DNA of 64,000 nt from Pantoea sp. AS-PWVM4 (lineage in GTDB: Bacteria > Pseudomonadota > Gammaproteobacteria > Enterobacterales > Enterobacteriaceae), in contig NZ_ASZC01000002.1 of NCBI RefSeq assembly GCF_000468095.1, positions 372,001 to 436,000 of the forward strand. The letters run 5' to 3'. The position numbers and the translations under genes were made by a program. Position 1 is the stretch's first letter; each line of letters begins with the position of its first letter. The notes under the pieces were generated by a model. The model searched no databases. It saw only the letters and a program-made list of their open reading frames with translations, and was not told the origin of the DNA. Below are positions 33,941 to 43,027 of this stretch, one piece after another.

Positions 33941-35752
33941 ATGTTGCTGAATAATAAGAGCAGATTTAATCGTGCTGTCATAGCACTCAGTTTGTCACTG
34001 GTATTGTCGCCACTGGCGGCCAGCCATGCGGCAATTATCGCAGCGCTACCGGGTACGACGCACCATACTCTGTCGGTCGCGGATAGCCAGCGTCAGATTC
34101 AGCAGGTTTTCAGCCCCAGCGAACAACCGTTCTATCTTCCCGGGCTGGCAGGCATTTATGCCGCCCGTAATATGGCGCCGTTGTGGCAGGATCGCACGGC
34201 GGTGCAGGCGTTTCAGCAGCAACTGGCGGAAGTGGCATTATCCGGGGTACAGCCGCAGTTTACGCGCTGGGTAGGGCTACTGACCAACCCAGCGATAAAA
34301 GGGCTGGCACGCGATATCGTGCTGAGTGATGCCATGTTGGGCTATCTGCAATTTGTCTCCGGCGTGCCGACGCAGGGCGAAACCTGGTTGTACAGCAACG
34401 TGCCGTACAAGATGGCGATGCCCACCATTGCGGCGATTAACCAGTGGCAAAACGCGGTAAATGGTGGCGGAAGCCGTGCCTTTGTCATCTCGCTTGAGCC
34501 GCAACATCCGCAATACGCTCCCATGCACGCAGCGCTGAAAACCCTGTTGACCGACAACCGCCCGTGGCCGCAATTACGTGATAGCGGTACGCTGCGCCCC
34601 GGCCAAATCAGTAATGATGTGCCTGCCCTGCGTGAGATTTTACAACGTACCGGCATGTTGACCGGGCATAGCGCGACACCGACGCCCGCAGACGATGCTG
34701 TGCCTGTGGCACCGGTGCCGGTCAGTCAGAGTGCGCAGCCCGTTGCGGTCAGCCCCTCGGCAGCCAGCGTGAATGATCTCTCCGCTCAGGCACCACAAGC
34801 GCCGGGCAATGTCGCAGCGAATCCCGTGCAATCATCGGCCAACAATGTTTATGATGCTGCGCTGGTGGACGGCGTAAAACGCTTCCAGCATTGGCAAGGC
34901 CTGGCCGACGATGGCGCGATTGGTCCGCGCACCCGCGAATGGTTGAATGTCTCGCCGCAAATGCGCGCCGCCTTGCTGGCACTCAATATTCAGCGTTTGC
35001 GTTTGCTGCCGGATGATATGCATAACGGTATCATGGTCAATATCCCTAACTATTCACTGACCTACTACAACAATGGTGCCACCATCCTTTCGTCACGCGT
35101 GATTGTCGGACGTCCCGATCGCAAAACGCCGCTGATGCGCAGCGCATTGAATAATGTGGTGCTCAATCCGCCGTGGAATGTGCCGACTTCGCTGGTGCGC
35201 CAGGACATTGTACCGAAGGTCAAACAGGACCCGGGCTATCTGTATAAACACGGTTATACCCTGTTGTCAGGCTGGAGCGCTGATGCGCAAGTCATCGATC
35301 CCTCCACGCTCGACTGGAGTATGGTTTCAGCCGCCAGCTTCCCATACCGTATCCGTCAGGCTCCTGGCGCAATGAATTCGCTGGGGCGTTATAAATTCAA
35401 TATGCCCAGCTCGGATGCGATTTATCTGCACGATACGCCGAACCACAACCTGTTTCAGCGTGATATTCGTGCGCTCAGCTCTGGCTGTGTCCGGGTGAAT
35501 AAGGCGTCTGAACTGGCGGATTTGTTGCTTCAGGATGCGGGGTGGAATGACAGCCGTATCTCTGACACCCTGAAAGAGGGTAGCACGCGCTACATCCCGA
35601 TTCGTCATCGTATCCCGGTTAACCTCTATTATCTGACGGCCTGGGTGGCGGAAGATGGTCAACCGCAATATCGTACAGATATTTACAATTATGATAATCC
35701 GGCCCGTTCGGGGAGCCAGGTGCTGACCAAAGCTGGTCAATTGCTACTCTAG
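33941..35752 (+). CDS. ldtD: L,D-transpeptidase LdtD (YcbB)
   Basis: LdtD makes 3-3 (mDAP-mDAP) crosslinks in peptidoglycan and is the beta-lactam-insensitive crosslinker in E. coli. The 603-aa protein has a signal peptide (1-30, ending AASHA), a scaffold domain, a peptidoglycan-binding domain 1 ([27 protein letters not shown], about 305-330) and a C-terminal YkuD catalytic domain. The active-site cysteine is Cys516 in SSGCVRVN, with its His in YLHDTPNHN. The scaffold and peptidoglycan-binding domain are separated by an Ala/Pro/Val/Ser-rich linker of about 60 residues (about 245-305). AAGGGGG precedes the ATG. The 3-3 endopeptidase mepK is next door. Confidence 0.95.
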   Translation: MLLNNKSRFNRAVIALSLSLVLSPLAASHAAIIAALPGTTHHTLSVADSQRQIQQVFSPSEQPFYLPGLAGIYAARNMAPLWQDRTAVQAFQQQLAEVALSGVQPQFTRWVGLLTNPAIKGLARDIVLSDAMLGYLQFVSGVPTQGETWLYSNVPYKMAMPTIAAINQWQNAVNGGGSRAFVISLEPQHPQYAPMHAALKTLLTDNRPWPQLRDSGTLRPGQISNDVPALREILQRTGMLTGHSATPTPADDAVPVAPVPVSQSAQPVAVSPSAASVNDLSAQAPQAPGNVAANPVQSSANNVYDAALVDGVKRFQHWQGLADDGAIGPRTREWLNVSPQMRAALLALNIQRLRLLPDDMHNGIMVNIPNYSLTYYNNGATILSSRVIVGRPDRKTPLMRSALNNVVLNPPWNVPTSLVRQDIVPKVKQDPGYLYKHGYTLLSGWSADAQVIDPSTLDWSMVSAASFPYRIRQAPGAMNSLGRYKFNMPSSDAIYLHDTPNHNLFQRDIRALSSGCVRVNKASELADLLLQDAGWNDSRISDTLKEGSTRYIPIRHRIPVNLYYLTAWVAEDGQPQYRTDIYNYDNPARSGSQVLTKAGQLLL

Positions 35753-35941
35753 TGATTGATTTAATTCATCTCCTTTCTGGTTAACTTTCATACAACCGGC
35801 AGCAAAATTGCGATTTTGCGCCGGTTCTGCATTTTCTTTCCCTTATTCTGGGTTGACTGAGTCTGAGGCTAACGTTAATGTTCCGCCTTGTGTGCTTTTT
35901 ACACATTTTTTTATCGCTTTAATCTCAGGTAACCCCGTTTC

Positions 35942-36493
35942 ATGGCTAATTTTGATTCTCAGCGTCGCAAATTGCTCCTGATCGGAGGCGCAACGGCAGG
36001 TCTGGCACTTCTTCCTGGCTCCGCACTGGCCTCGATGTCCACCTCCCGGCCGCGTATTTTGACGCTTAATAACCTTCACACCGGTGAAACCCTCAAAACA
36101 GAGTTTTTTAACGGCAAGAGTTATGACAAGGATGAGTTAGCTCGCTTAAATCACTTCTTCCGTGATTACCGCGCCAATCAGATCAAAACCATCGATCCAC
36201 ATTTGTTTGATCAGATTTATCGCCTCCAGGCCGCGCTGGGAACACGCAAACCGATTCAACTGGTTTCAGGCTATCGCACCATTGCCACCAACAATATGTT
36301 GCGTGAGTCCGGTCCTGGCGTGGCGAAACACAGTTATCACACCAAAGGTCAGGCGATGGACTTCCATATCGAAGGCATTTCCCTGAGCAATGTTCGCAAA
36401 GCGGCGTTATCTCTGCGTGCAGGTGGTGTAGGATATTACCCGCGCAGCAACTTTGTTCACATTGACACCGGTCCTGTAAGGCACTGGTCGTAA
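35942..36493 (+). CDS. mepK: Murein endopeptidase MepK (YcbK), peptidase M15/DUF882
   Basis: MepK cleaves 3-3 crosslinks, and more weakly 4-3 crosslinks, in peptidoglycan, opposing LdtD. The 183-aa protein has a twin-arginine signal ([10 protein letters not shown], cleavage after GSALA at about 30), so it should be exported folded by Tat. The VanY-like zinc site is His133 and Asp140 in [12 protein letters not shown] plus His173 in NFVHIDTG. The gene lies 189 bp after ldtD in the same direction and is followed by gloC. Confidence 0.94.
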   Translation: MANFDSQRRKLLLIGGATAGLALLPGSALASMSTSRPRILTLNNLHTGETLKTEFFNGKSYDKDELARLNHFFRDYRANQIKTIDPHLFDQIYRLQAALGTRKPIQLVSGYRTIATNNMLRESGPGVAKHSYHTKGQAMDFHIEGISLSNVRKAALSLRAGGVGYYPRSNFVHIDTGPVRHWS

Positions 36494-36530
36494 AAACCGA
36501 CAGCGCTGCGTGTGTCGGTCATGGAGCGCT

Positions 36531-37160
36531 ATGAACTACCTCATCATTCCAGTCACCGCATTTTCTCAGAATTGTTCTGTCATCTGGGGTGACGATACTC
36601 AGCAGGCTGCGCTGGTGGATCCGGGCGGCGATGCTGCAACCATTATCGCCGTACTTTCAGAGCGTGGTATCACGCCGACGCAGATTCTGCTGACGCATGG
36701 GCATCTCGATCATGTGGGTGCTGCGGCTGAACTGGCAGCACATTTTCAGGCGCCGATTGTCGGACCACAGTTACTGGATGCTTTCTGGCTGGAGGCATTG
36801 CCGACTCAGAGTCGCATGTTTGGTCTGCCGGAATGTGCACCGTTAACGCCAGATCGCTGGCTGGAAGAGGGTGAAACGGTGCAGGTCGGTGAAGTGACAC
36901 TGGAAGTGCTGCACTGTCCGGGACATACTCCAGGCCATATCGTGTTCTTTGACCGCGCCGGACGTCTGTTGATCTCAGGTGATGTGATTTTTAACGGTGG
37001 TGTCGGTCGAACCGATTTTCCGCAGGGCAGCCACAGCGATTTAATCGCGGCTATCAAAACCAAATTGCTGCCGCTGGGCGATGATGTGACTTTTGTACCA
37101 GGGCATGGCCCGATTTCCACGCTGGGCCGCGAACGTATCAGTAATCCATTTCTGCAATAA
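36531..37160 (+). CDS. gloC: Hydroxyacylglutathione hydrolase GloC (YcbL), metallo-beta-lactamase fold
   Basis: GloC is a type II glyoxalase that hydrolyses S-lactoylglutathione in methylglyoxal detoxification. The 209-aa protein has the metal motif THGHLDH (His56, His58, Asp60, His61), HCPGHTPGH, and [16 protein letters not shown] with the bridging Asp. GHGP near the C-terminus supplies the last His. The C-terminus stops at NPFLQ, about six residues shorter than E. coli YcbL. I chose the ATG at 36531 ([15 protein letters not shown]), as in homologues. Confidence 0.93.
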   Translation: MNYLIIPVTAFSQNCSVIWGDDTQQAALVDPGGDAATIIAVLSERGITPTQILLTHGHLDHVGAAAELAAHFQAPIVGPQLLDAFWLEALPTQSRMFGLPECAPLTPDRWLEEGETVQVGEVTLEVLHCPGHTPGHIVFFDRAGRLLISGDVIFNGGVGRTDFPQGSHSDLIAAIKTKLLPLGDDVTFVPGHGPISTLGRERISNPFLQ

Positions 37161-37169
37161 AACTGCATA

Positions 37170-37236
37170 AACCGTAGCGGCGTGATTTAACACGCGTCTT
37201 TTTCGCAATGCGCGATAAATCGCGCCGCTACAGGTT
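37170..37236. repeat. REP-like palindrome, paired units (copy B)
   Basis: Outer arms AACCGTAGCGGCG and CGCCGCTAC-A-GGTT enclose two small hairpins, GCGTG-type on the left and GCGCGAT-aa-ATCGCGC on the right, around a T-rich spacer. It fills the gap between the convergent gloC and aspC genes and could act as a bidirectional terminator or mRNA 3' end. It belongs with 5033-5078 and 45648-45723. Confidence 0.85.
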
Positions 37237-37241
37237 GATCC

Positions 37242-38432
37242 TTACAGCACTGCCACAATCGCTTCGCACAGCGCCGACATATTGTCTGGCGTCATTCCCG
37301 CGACGTTAACACGTCCCGAATTCACCGCGTAAACCCCAAACTCTTCACGCAGACGCACCACCTGATCTTTGGTCAGGCCGCTGAACGAGAACATGCCGTT
37401 CTGCTTGATGATAAAGCTGAAATCCTGCTCTGCACCGCTTGAGGCCAGTGTGTTAACGAACAGTTGACGCATACGCTGAATACGCTGGCGCATATCGGTC
37501 AGTTCCTGCTCCCAAATGGTACGCAGCGCGTCATTGCCCAGAATGGTCGCCACCACCGCCGCACCGTGGGCCGGTGGGTTAGAGTAGTTAGCGCGAATGC
37601 TGTACTTCACTTGGCTGAACGCAGTTTTTGCCACATCGCTATTGGCGGCAACCACCGTCAGGGCACCCACACGTTCGTTATACAAACCGAAGTTTTTTGA
37701 GTATGAGCTGGCAACAATCAACTCCTGATGCGAAGCGGCAAAAATGCGCAGGCCTTCTGCATCTTCATCCAGACCACGGGCAAAGCCCTGATAGGCGAAA
37801 TCAAACAGCGGCAGCCAGCCATTTGCCTGAGACAGGGCGGCCAGTTGTTGCCATTGCTCGGTTGTTGGATCAATACCGGTTGGGTTGTGACAGCAACCGT
37901 GGAACAGCACCACATCACCGGCTTTCGCTTCACGCAGTGACGCAACCATGCCGTCAAAATCCAACGTATGGTTGGCGGCATCGTAATACTGATAATCGCA
38001 GACCTCGAGACCCGCAGCGTTGAAGACGTTTTTGTGGTTCGGCCAGCTTGGATTGCTCACCCAGACACGTTTTACGCTGGTCTGATTGGCGAGGAAATCG
38101 GCAGCAACGCGCAGTGCGCCTGTACCACCCGGCGTTTGAGCGGTGCAGGCACGCCCAGCGGCAATCAGCGCGCTCTCTTTACCAAACAGCAGTTCCTGCG
38201 TGCAACGAGCAAAATCAGCCAGGCCATCAATGCTGAGGTAATTCTTGGTGGTCTCATTTTCCAGCAAGTATTGCTCAGCTTTTTTCACACTGGTGAGCAC
38301 CGGCGTTTTTCCGGTTTCATCTTTATAAACACCAATGCCAAGGTTGATTTTATTCGGGCGGTCGTCGGCGCGAAACAGGTCGGCCAAACCAAGGATAGGA
38401 TCGGCGGGTGCGGCAGAGATCGATTCAAACAT
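37242..38432 (-). CDS. aspC: Aspartate aminotransferase
   Basis: AspC interconverts aspartate and oxaloacetate with glutamate/2-oxoglutarate, using PLP. At 396 aa it equals E. coli AspC. The PLP lysine is Lys246 in [14 protein letters not shown]. Other class I aminotransferase blocks are [13 protein letters not shown] (about 178-190) and the substrate-binding arginine region NVAGM near the C-terminus. It lies downstream of ompF on the same strand, separated by the ompF terminator. Confidence 0.97.
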   Translation of the reverse strand: MFESISAAPADPILGLADLFRADDRPNKINLGIGVYKDETGKTPVLTSVKKAEQYLLENETTKNYLSIDGLADFARCTQELLFGKESALIAAGRACTAQTPGGTGALRVAADFLANQTSVKRVWVSNPSWPNHKNVFNAAGLEVCDYQYYDAANHTLDFDGMVASLREAKAGDVVLFHGCCHNPTGIDPTTEQWQQLAALSQANGWLPLFDFAYQGFARGLDEDAEGLRIFAASHQELIVASSYSKNFGLYNERVGALTVVAANSDVAKTAFSQVKYSIRANYSNPPAHGAAVVATILGNDALRTIWEQELTDMRQRIQRMRQLFVNTLASSGAEQDFSFIIKQNGMFSFSGLTKDQVVRLREEFGVYAVNSGRVNVAGMTPDNMSALCEAIVAVL

Positions 38433-38572
38433 GAGTCAGGTCCAGTTGCGTGAACTTTAGCGAAATGAGCTATCAGGTTAGCGTCAGTCGGCACCGTTGC
38501 CAACCGTTGAGACGAAAAAGAAATAATGCCACGGCTGCGATTAATGCCGCTTATTGCGAAGTGGATCACTGA

Positions 38573-38604
38573 AAAGCAAAACGGAGCCAGAAGGCTCCGT
38601 TTTT
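38573..38604 (-). terminator. Terminator of ompF
   Basis: A perfect 8-bp stem ACGGAGCC/GGCTCCGT with an AGAA loop. On the minus strand it is followed by TTTTGCTTTTC. It lies 29 bp past the ompF stop. Confidence 0.88.
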
Positions 38605-38632
38605 AAGGTATTACGCGTTACTAATCGGCAGA

Positions 38633-39715
38633 TTAGAACTGGTAAACCAGACCAACTGCTACGATATCGTCGGTGTTCAGACCCAGCGGGTTGTTGTCGT
38701 CCAGCTGGTTGATTTTGTAGTCGACGTAGGTAGACATGTTTTTGTTGAAGTAGTAGGTTGCGCCCACTTCAACATATTTGTACAGGTCAGCATCGCCGAT
38801 ACCTTCGATGTCTTTGCCTTTAGACTGAACGTAGGCGATAGACGGACGCAGGCCGAAGTCGAACTGGTACTGTGCTACGAATTCGATAACCTGAGTTTTG
38901 TTAGCAAAACCGTCTACATCGTTGTTAGCGTTGCTGATGTAGGTTGCGTTACGGGTTTCGCTGTACATTGCTGCCAGGTATACGTTGTTCGCGTCATATT
39001 TCAGAGCAGTTGCCCACTGCTGAGCTTTGTCGCCGTTACCGTAGCCCATCTGGTTCTGCTCAGTGGTGCGGTCGCTTGAACCATAAGCACCTACGATGCC
39101 AACACCGATCGGAGAGGTATAGGAGATTGAAGTACCCCAGCCGTCGCCGTTCGCACGACGCGGATCGTCGGTACGGTCGTTTTTGCCCTGGTACTGAACA
39201 GCGAAGTTCAGGCCATCAACCAGACCGAAGAAGTTGCTGTTACGGTAGGTAGCCAGACCGGTAGAACGGCCAGCCAGGAAGTTGTCAGAGTAACCAGAGT
39301 CACCGCCGTATTCCGGCAGCATGTCGGTCCAGCCGATTGCGTCGTAAACCACGCCGTAGTTACGACCGTAGTCGAAAGAACCTGCGTCAGCGAATTTCAG
39401 ACCAGCAAAGCCCAGACGGGTTTTGTTGCCAGACTGTGCGTCAGAGCCGCCTTCAGAGTTGTTAGCCTGGATGTTGTATTCCCACTGGCCGTAACCGGTC
39501 AGCTGGTCGGTGATCTGAGTTTCACCTTTGAAGCCGAAGCGCACGTAAGACTGGTCGCCATCGTTGCCAGAGTCGTCAGAGAAGTAATGCAGACCATCAA
39601 CTTTACCGTACAGGTCTAATTTGTTGCCATCTTTGTTGTAGATTTCTGCTGCGTTGGCTGCACCAGCAGCTAACAGAGCAGGGATAACCACTGCAAGAAT
39701 GTTGCGCTTCATCAT
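38633..39715 (-). CDS. ompF: Outer-membrane porin OmpF
   Basis: OmpF is a general trimeric porin for small hydrophilic solutes. The 360-aa precursor has a signal peptide (1-22, ending AGAANA) and a 338-aa mature 16-strand barrel starting [16 protein letters not shown]. Loop 3 carries the constriction motif PEYGGD, and the chain ends in the BAM-recognised aromatic residue (VGLVYQF). The overall sequence and the locus between aspC and asnS identify OmpF rather than OmpC. Two ATGs are in tandem (MMKRN), as in E. coli. OmpR boxes and the MicF target are preserved upstream. Confidence 0.95.
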   Translation of the reverse strand: MMKRNILAVVIPALLAAGAANAAEIYNKDGNKLDLYGKVDGLHYFSDDSGNDGDQSYVRFGFKGETQITDQLTGYGQWEYNIQANNSEGGSDAQSGNKTRLGFAGLKFADAGSFDYGRNYGVVYDAIGWTDMLPEYGGDSGYSDNFLAGRSTGLATYRNSNFFGLVDGLNFAVQYQGKNDRTDDPRRANGDGWGTSISYTSPIGVGIVGAYGSSDRTTEQNQMGYGNGDKAQQWATALKYDANNVYLAAMYSETRNATYISNANNDVDGFANKTQVIEFVAQYQFDFGLRPSIAYVQSKGKDIEGIGDADLYKYVEVGATYYFNKNMSTYVDYKINQLDDNNPLGLNTDDIVAVGLVYQF

Positions 39716-39911
39716 TTTTTATTACCCTCATTGGAGTTATTTGGACACCTGCCACTGCCGTCAAGAAACCTTTACGGGAACCTTGAAAGAAGTTTGGTGT
39801 CTCCTGTGTCTGCACGCATCTTTCCATCCCGGGGTTGGTAATTCTACCCCGAAAATGCTACTAATCTCGCAATTAGGTATCAAAAAGAAAAATTGTATTA
39901 CAAGATGTAAA
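39716..39911 (-). promoter_or_regulatory. ompF promoter, OmpR boxes and MicF-target leader
   Basis: Read on the minus strand, TTTACATCTTGTAATAC (within 39891-39911) resembles the E. coli OmpR box F1. A CTTTTTGATACC block (about 39873-39890) and a GTAGCATTTTC block (about 39853-39872) follow at the F2 and F3 positions. TAGAAT at 39846-39841 is the -10, giving a leader of about 119 nt (about 110 in E. coli). The leader end TTGACGGCAGTGGCAGGTGT and GAGGGTAATAAAAAATG match the E. coli segment paired by the sRNA MicF. The similarity is from memory of the E. coli sequence. Confidence 0.78.
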
Positions 39912-39947
39912 TATTCGGGAACTTTGTGAGAGAACTCTAAATTTACA

Positions 39948-39977
39948 AAAATAAAAAAAGGCCGGCATAGCCGACCT
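39948..39977 (-). terminator. Terminator of asnS
   Basis: On the minus strand, GGTCGGC pairs with GCCGGCC (one G-U pair) around a TAT loop, followed by TTTTTTTATTTTT. It ends the asnS transcript just before the ompF promoter region. Confidence 0.85.
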
Positions 39978-40015
39978 CGTTATATATATGAATTACTTAT
40001 AATTAATCGCGAATT

Positions 40016-41416
40016 TTAGAAATTGGCGTTGCGCGGCGTACGTGGGAAGGGGATAACATCCCTTACATTTTGTACACCAGTGACATACGCGATTAATCGT
40101 TCGAAACCTAAACCGAAGCCAGAGTGTGGCACGGTGCCGTAACGACGTAAGTCACGGTACCACCAGTAATCTTCTTTGTTCAGACCCATCTCAGCCAGGC
40201 GTGCATCCAGGACATCCAGACGTTCTTCACGCTGCGAACCACCGATGATTTCACCTATGCCAGGCGCCAGGACATCCATCGCTGCCACGGTTTTACCATC
40301 GTCATTCATACGCATGTAGAACGCTTTGATATCCTTCGGATAGTTTTTCACCACCACCGGGGCTTTGAAGTGTTTCTCAGCAAGGTAGCGCTCGTGTTCT
40401 GACGACAGATCGACACCCCAGGAGACCGGATTTTCGAAGCTCTGGCCGCTTTTCAGCAAAATCTCGATCGCATCGGTGTAGTCCACCTGAGCGAAATCTG
40501 CATTAACAAAACGTTCCAGGCGAGAAATCGCATCTTTGTCTACGCGCTCTGCAAAGAACGCCAGGTCATCAGCGCGCTCTTCCAGCACCGCCTTAAACAC
40601 ATACTTCAGCATGGCTTCCGCCAGGGCCGCGGCATCATCCAGTGTCGCGAACGCCACTTCCGGCTCCAGCATCCAGAACTCAGCCAGATGGCGACTGGTG
40701 TTGGAGTTTTCAGCACGGAAGGTTGGGCCGAAGGTGTAGATTTTGGACAGCGCGCAGGCATAAGTTTCGCCGTTCAACTGGCCGGACACCGTCAGGAAGG
40801 CTTCTTTACCAAAGAAGTCTTTGTCGTAATCGACTTTGCCCTGCGGGTCACGCGGCAGGTTTTCCATATCCAGCGTAGAGACGCGGAACATCTCACCGGC
40901 ACCTTCGGTATCCGAAGCGGTGATCAGCGGCGTGGAAACCCAGAAATAACCGTTTTCATGGAAGAAGCGATGCAACGCCTGCGCCAGGGTGTGACGAGTA
41001 CGTGCCACCGCGCCAATCAGGTTAGTGCGCGGGCGCAGGTGCGCCACTTCACGCAGGTATTCGATGCTGTGGCGTTTGGCAGCCATCGGATAGGTGTCCG
41101 GATCGTCCACCCAGCCCACTACTTCAACCTGAGTGGCTTGCAGTTCAAACGCCTGACCTTCACCCGGCGATTCCACCACTTTGCCGGTCACAATCACCGA
41201 GCAGCCCGTGGTCAGACGCAGCACTTCGTCCTGATAATTATTCAGAGAATTATTGACGACAGCCTGAACGGGATTAAAGCAGGAACCGTCATAAACGGCG
41301 ATAAAGGAAAGACCGGCTTTGGAATCTCTTCGGGTACGCACCCAACCACGTACGGTGACTTCACTGTCAACCGCGACACGGCCGTGCAGTACATCCGCTA
41401 CAGGCACTACGCTCAT
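40016..41416 (-). CDS. asnS: Asparagine--tRNA ligase
   Basis: AsnS charges tRNA-Asn directly with asparagine. The 466-aa protein has an N-terminal OB-fold anticodon-binding domain ([26 protein letters not shown]) and a class II catalytic core. Motif 2 is seen as [25 protein letters not shown] (about 232-256) and motif 3 as [15 protein letters not shown] (about 437-451). Length equals E. coli AsnS. AGAGAG lies about 8 nt before the ATG. ompF and pncB flank it on the same strand. Confidence 0.97.
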   Translation of the reverse strand: MSVVPVADVLHGRVAVDSEVTVRGWVRTRRDSKAGLSFIAVYDGSCFNPVQAVVNNSLNNYQDEVLRLTTGCSVIVTGKVVESPGEGQAFELQATQVEVVGWVDDPDTYPMAAKRHSIEYLREVAHLRPRTNLIGAVARTRHTLAQALHRFFHENGYFWVSTPLITASDTEGAGEMFRVSTLDMENLPRDPQGKVDYDKDFFGKEAFLTVSGQLNGETYACALSKIYTFGPTFRAENSNTSRHLAEFWMLEPEVAFATLDDAAALAEAMLKYVFKAVLEERADDLAFFAERVDKDAISRLERFVNADFAQVDYTDAIEILLKSGQSFENPVSWGVDLSSEHERYLAEKHFKAPVVVKNYPKDIKAFYMRMNDDGKTVAAMDVLAPGIGEIIGGSQREERLDVLDARLAEMGLNKEDYWWYRDLRRYGTVPHSGFGLGFERLIAYVTGVQNVRDVIPFPRTPRNANF

Positions 41417-41542
41417 AAATATCTCTCTATATATTAGGATGAAGTCAATTTATACATTCCCCATACCGGGGTTTTGCTATGTTACTTACGAGCCATCAGG
41501 AAACAAGCAAAATTGCCGGGATACGGGGAGATTTGTTGCAGC

Positions 41543-41568
41543 ACAGCAGGGTACAGGTACCCTGCTGT
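41543..41568 (-). repeat. Perfect 12-bp inverted repeat after pncB
   Basis: ACAGCAGGGTAC and GTACCCTGCTGT are exact reverse complements separated by AG. The hairpin begins 8 nt after the pncB stop, where a terminator would be expected, but no T-run follows on either strand. Confidence 0.8.
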
Positions 41569-41575
41569 CGGGTGG

Positions 41576-42781
41576 TTAGCTGGCTCTTTTCACCAGCGGC
41601 AGGTCGAAGGCTTTACGCAGAGCGCGAACGAAGGCTTTATCCTGGCAGATGGTTTTGCCGGGACTGTCGGAAAGTTTAGCCACCGGCTTGCCGTTGCAGC
41701 TCACCAGTTTGATCACGATATTCAGGGGGGTTACGCCTGGAATATCGCAGGTCAGGCGCGTGCCGATACCAAACACCACATTGGCGCGCTGACCAAAGTG
41801 ACGATACAGCGCCAGCGCTTTGTCCAGATCGAGATTGTCGGAGAACACCAGCGTTTTGCTTTTCGGATCGATATCCAGTCGCTGATAGTGGGCGATGGCT
41901 TTCTCCCCCCATTCCACCGGATCGCCGGAATCATGGCGCAATCCCTGATAGCGGTTGGCAAAGCCGGGACCGAAATCGCGCAGGAAGGCATCCATAGTGA
42001 TGCAATCGGTCAGTGCGATGCCAAGCTGCTCGTCGTACTCATCCAGCCAGGATTGCAGCGCAGCACGCTGGCTATTGGCCAATACCGGGCTGATCTGCTG
42101 ATGTGCCTGGAACCACTCATGCGCCTGGGTGCCGACCGGGTTAAGTTGCAGACGACGCGCCAGATCATAGTTGCTGGTACCCACCAGCCACGGGAAATCC
42201 TGCTTCAGGGTGCTGACGATGGCTTCCTGCACTGGCTGGGAATAGCGGCGACGCGTACCGAAGTCCATCAAATGGAAGCGGGACATATCCAGGTCGCTGA
42301 CCTGCCGGCGAAAGTCCGTCAACTTTTGTTGCAGGTGATCGACTGCCTGCGCGACACCGATCTGCGGGGTGCGGTGACGGTGCACCAGTTCGCTGATCAG
42401 CGCCAGCAATGGCACTTCCCACAGAATCACCTCACGCCACGGACCGCTGATCTGGATGGCGAGTTTGCCGTGATCGTTGCGTACCACCACCTGGCTGGGA
42501 TCGAAGCGGAAACCGCGCAGCCAGCTGAGATAGTCAGCGTCAAAAAAGGGCAGGGCAGAAAGATAACGATATTCCTCTTCACTCAGGGCGAGAGAGTGCA
42601 TCGCATCAATATGGGTGCGGAGTTCATCCGTGTAGACGCCGAGTAACTCGGTGCCGCGGCAGCGAAATTCCGCCGTGACCGGGACATCGTAGTAACGATG
42701 ATATACGGCCTGCTGCATATGAAGCTTGTAGGCATCGGTATCAAGCAGCGTGGTCAAAATCGGGGAAGCGTGTCCTGTCAT
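41576..42781 (-). CDS. pncB: Nicotinate phosphoribosyltransferase
   Basis: PncB makes nicotinate mononucleotide from nicotinate and PRPP in the NAD salvage pathway. It has 401 aa from this start (E. coli 400). [32 protein letters not shown] is the conserved N-terminal region. [12 protein letters not shown] carries the phosphorylated histidine of the family, and [17 protein letters not shown] is the phosphoribosyl-site block. An ATG five codons upstream (42796) abuts a GGAAGAGG sequence with no spacing, so 42781 is preferred, though its own spacing is long. It is divergent from pepN. Confidence 0.95.
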   Translation of the reverse strand: MTGHASPILTTLLDTDAYKLHMQQAVYHRYYDVPVTAEFRCRGTELLGVYTDELRTHIDAMHSLALSEEEYRYLSALPFFDADYLSWLRGFRFDPSQVVVRNDHGKLAIQISGPWREVILWEVPLLALISELVHRHRTPQIGVAQAVDHLQQKLTDFRRQVSDLDMSRFHLMDFGTRRRYSQPVQEAIVSTLKQDFPWLVGTSNYDLARRLQLNPVGTQAHEWFQAHQQISPVLANSQRAALQSWLDEYDEQLGIALTDCITMDAFLRDFGPGFANRYQGLRHDSGDPVEWGEKAIAHYQRLDIDPKSKTLVFSDNLDLDKALALYRHFGQRANVVFGIGTRLTCDIPGVTPLNIVIKLVSCNGKPVAKLSDSPGKTICQDKAFVRALRKAFDLPLVKRAS

Positions 42782-43027
42782 GGTGCGTTTCAGCATCCTC
42801 TTCCGCGGAGCATAGCCCGGTGTTCAACAAAGTCATAAAGACGCAGGAGTATAAAACAGTAATAGACCGCGATCACACCATATTTGCAGGGGGCAGGTCG
42901 ATGGTCATTTGTGCCATTGTTAATAAATTGTAGCATTTTCTGCTAAGGCACGCATTGTGCGTGGCAAGTGAGGCCCAACCCGCTTAGACTTTGACGGGTA
43001 TACCTTTTAACGATGCGAGAAGGATTT

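Noticed and set aside
41474-42646. 390-codon plus-strand frame opposite pncB
   Set aside because: The minus strand encodes a full-length NAPRTase with family motifs. The opposite frame has no recognisable domain or ribosome binding site and is an antisense shadow.
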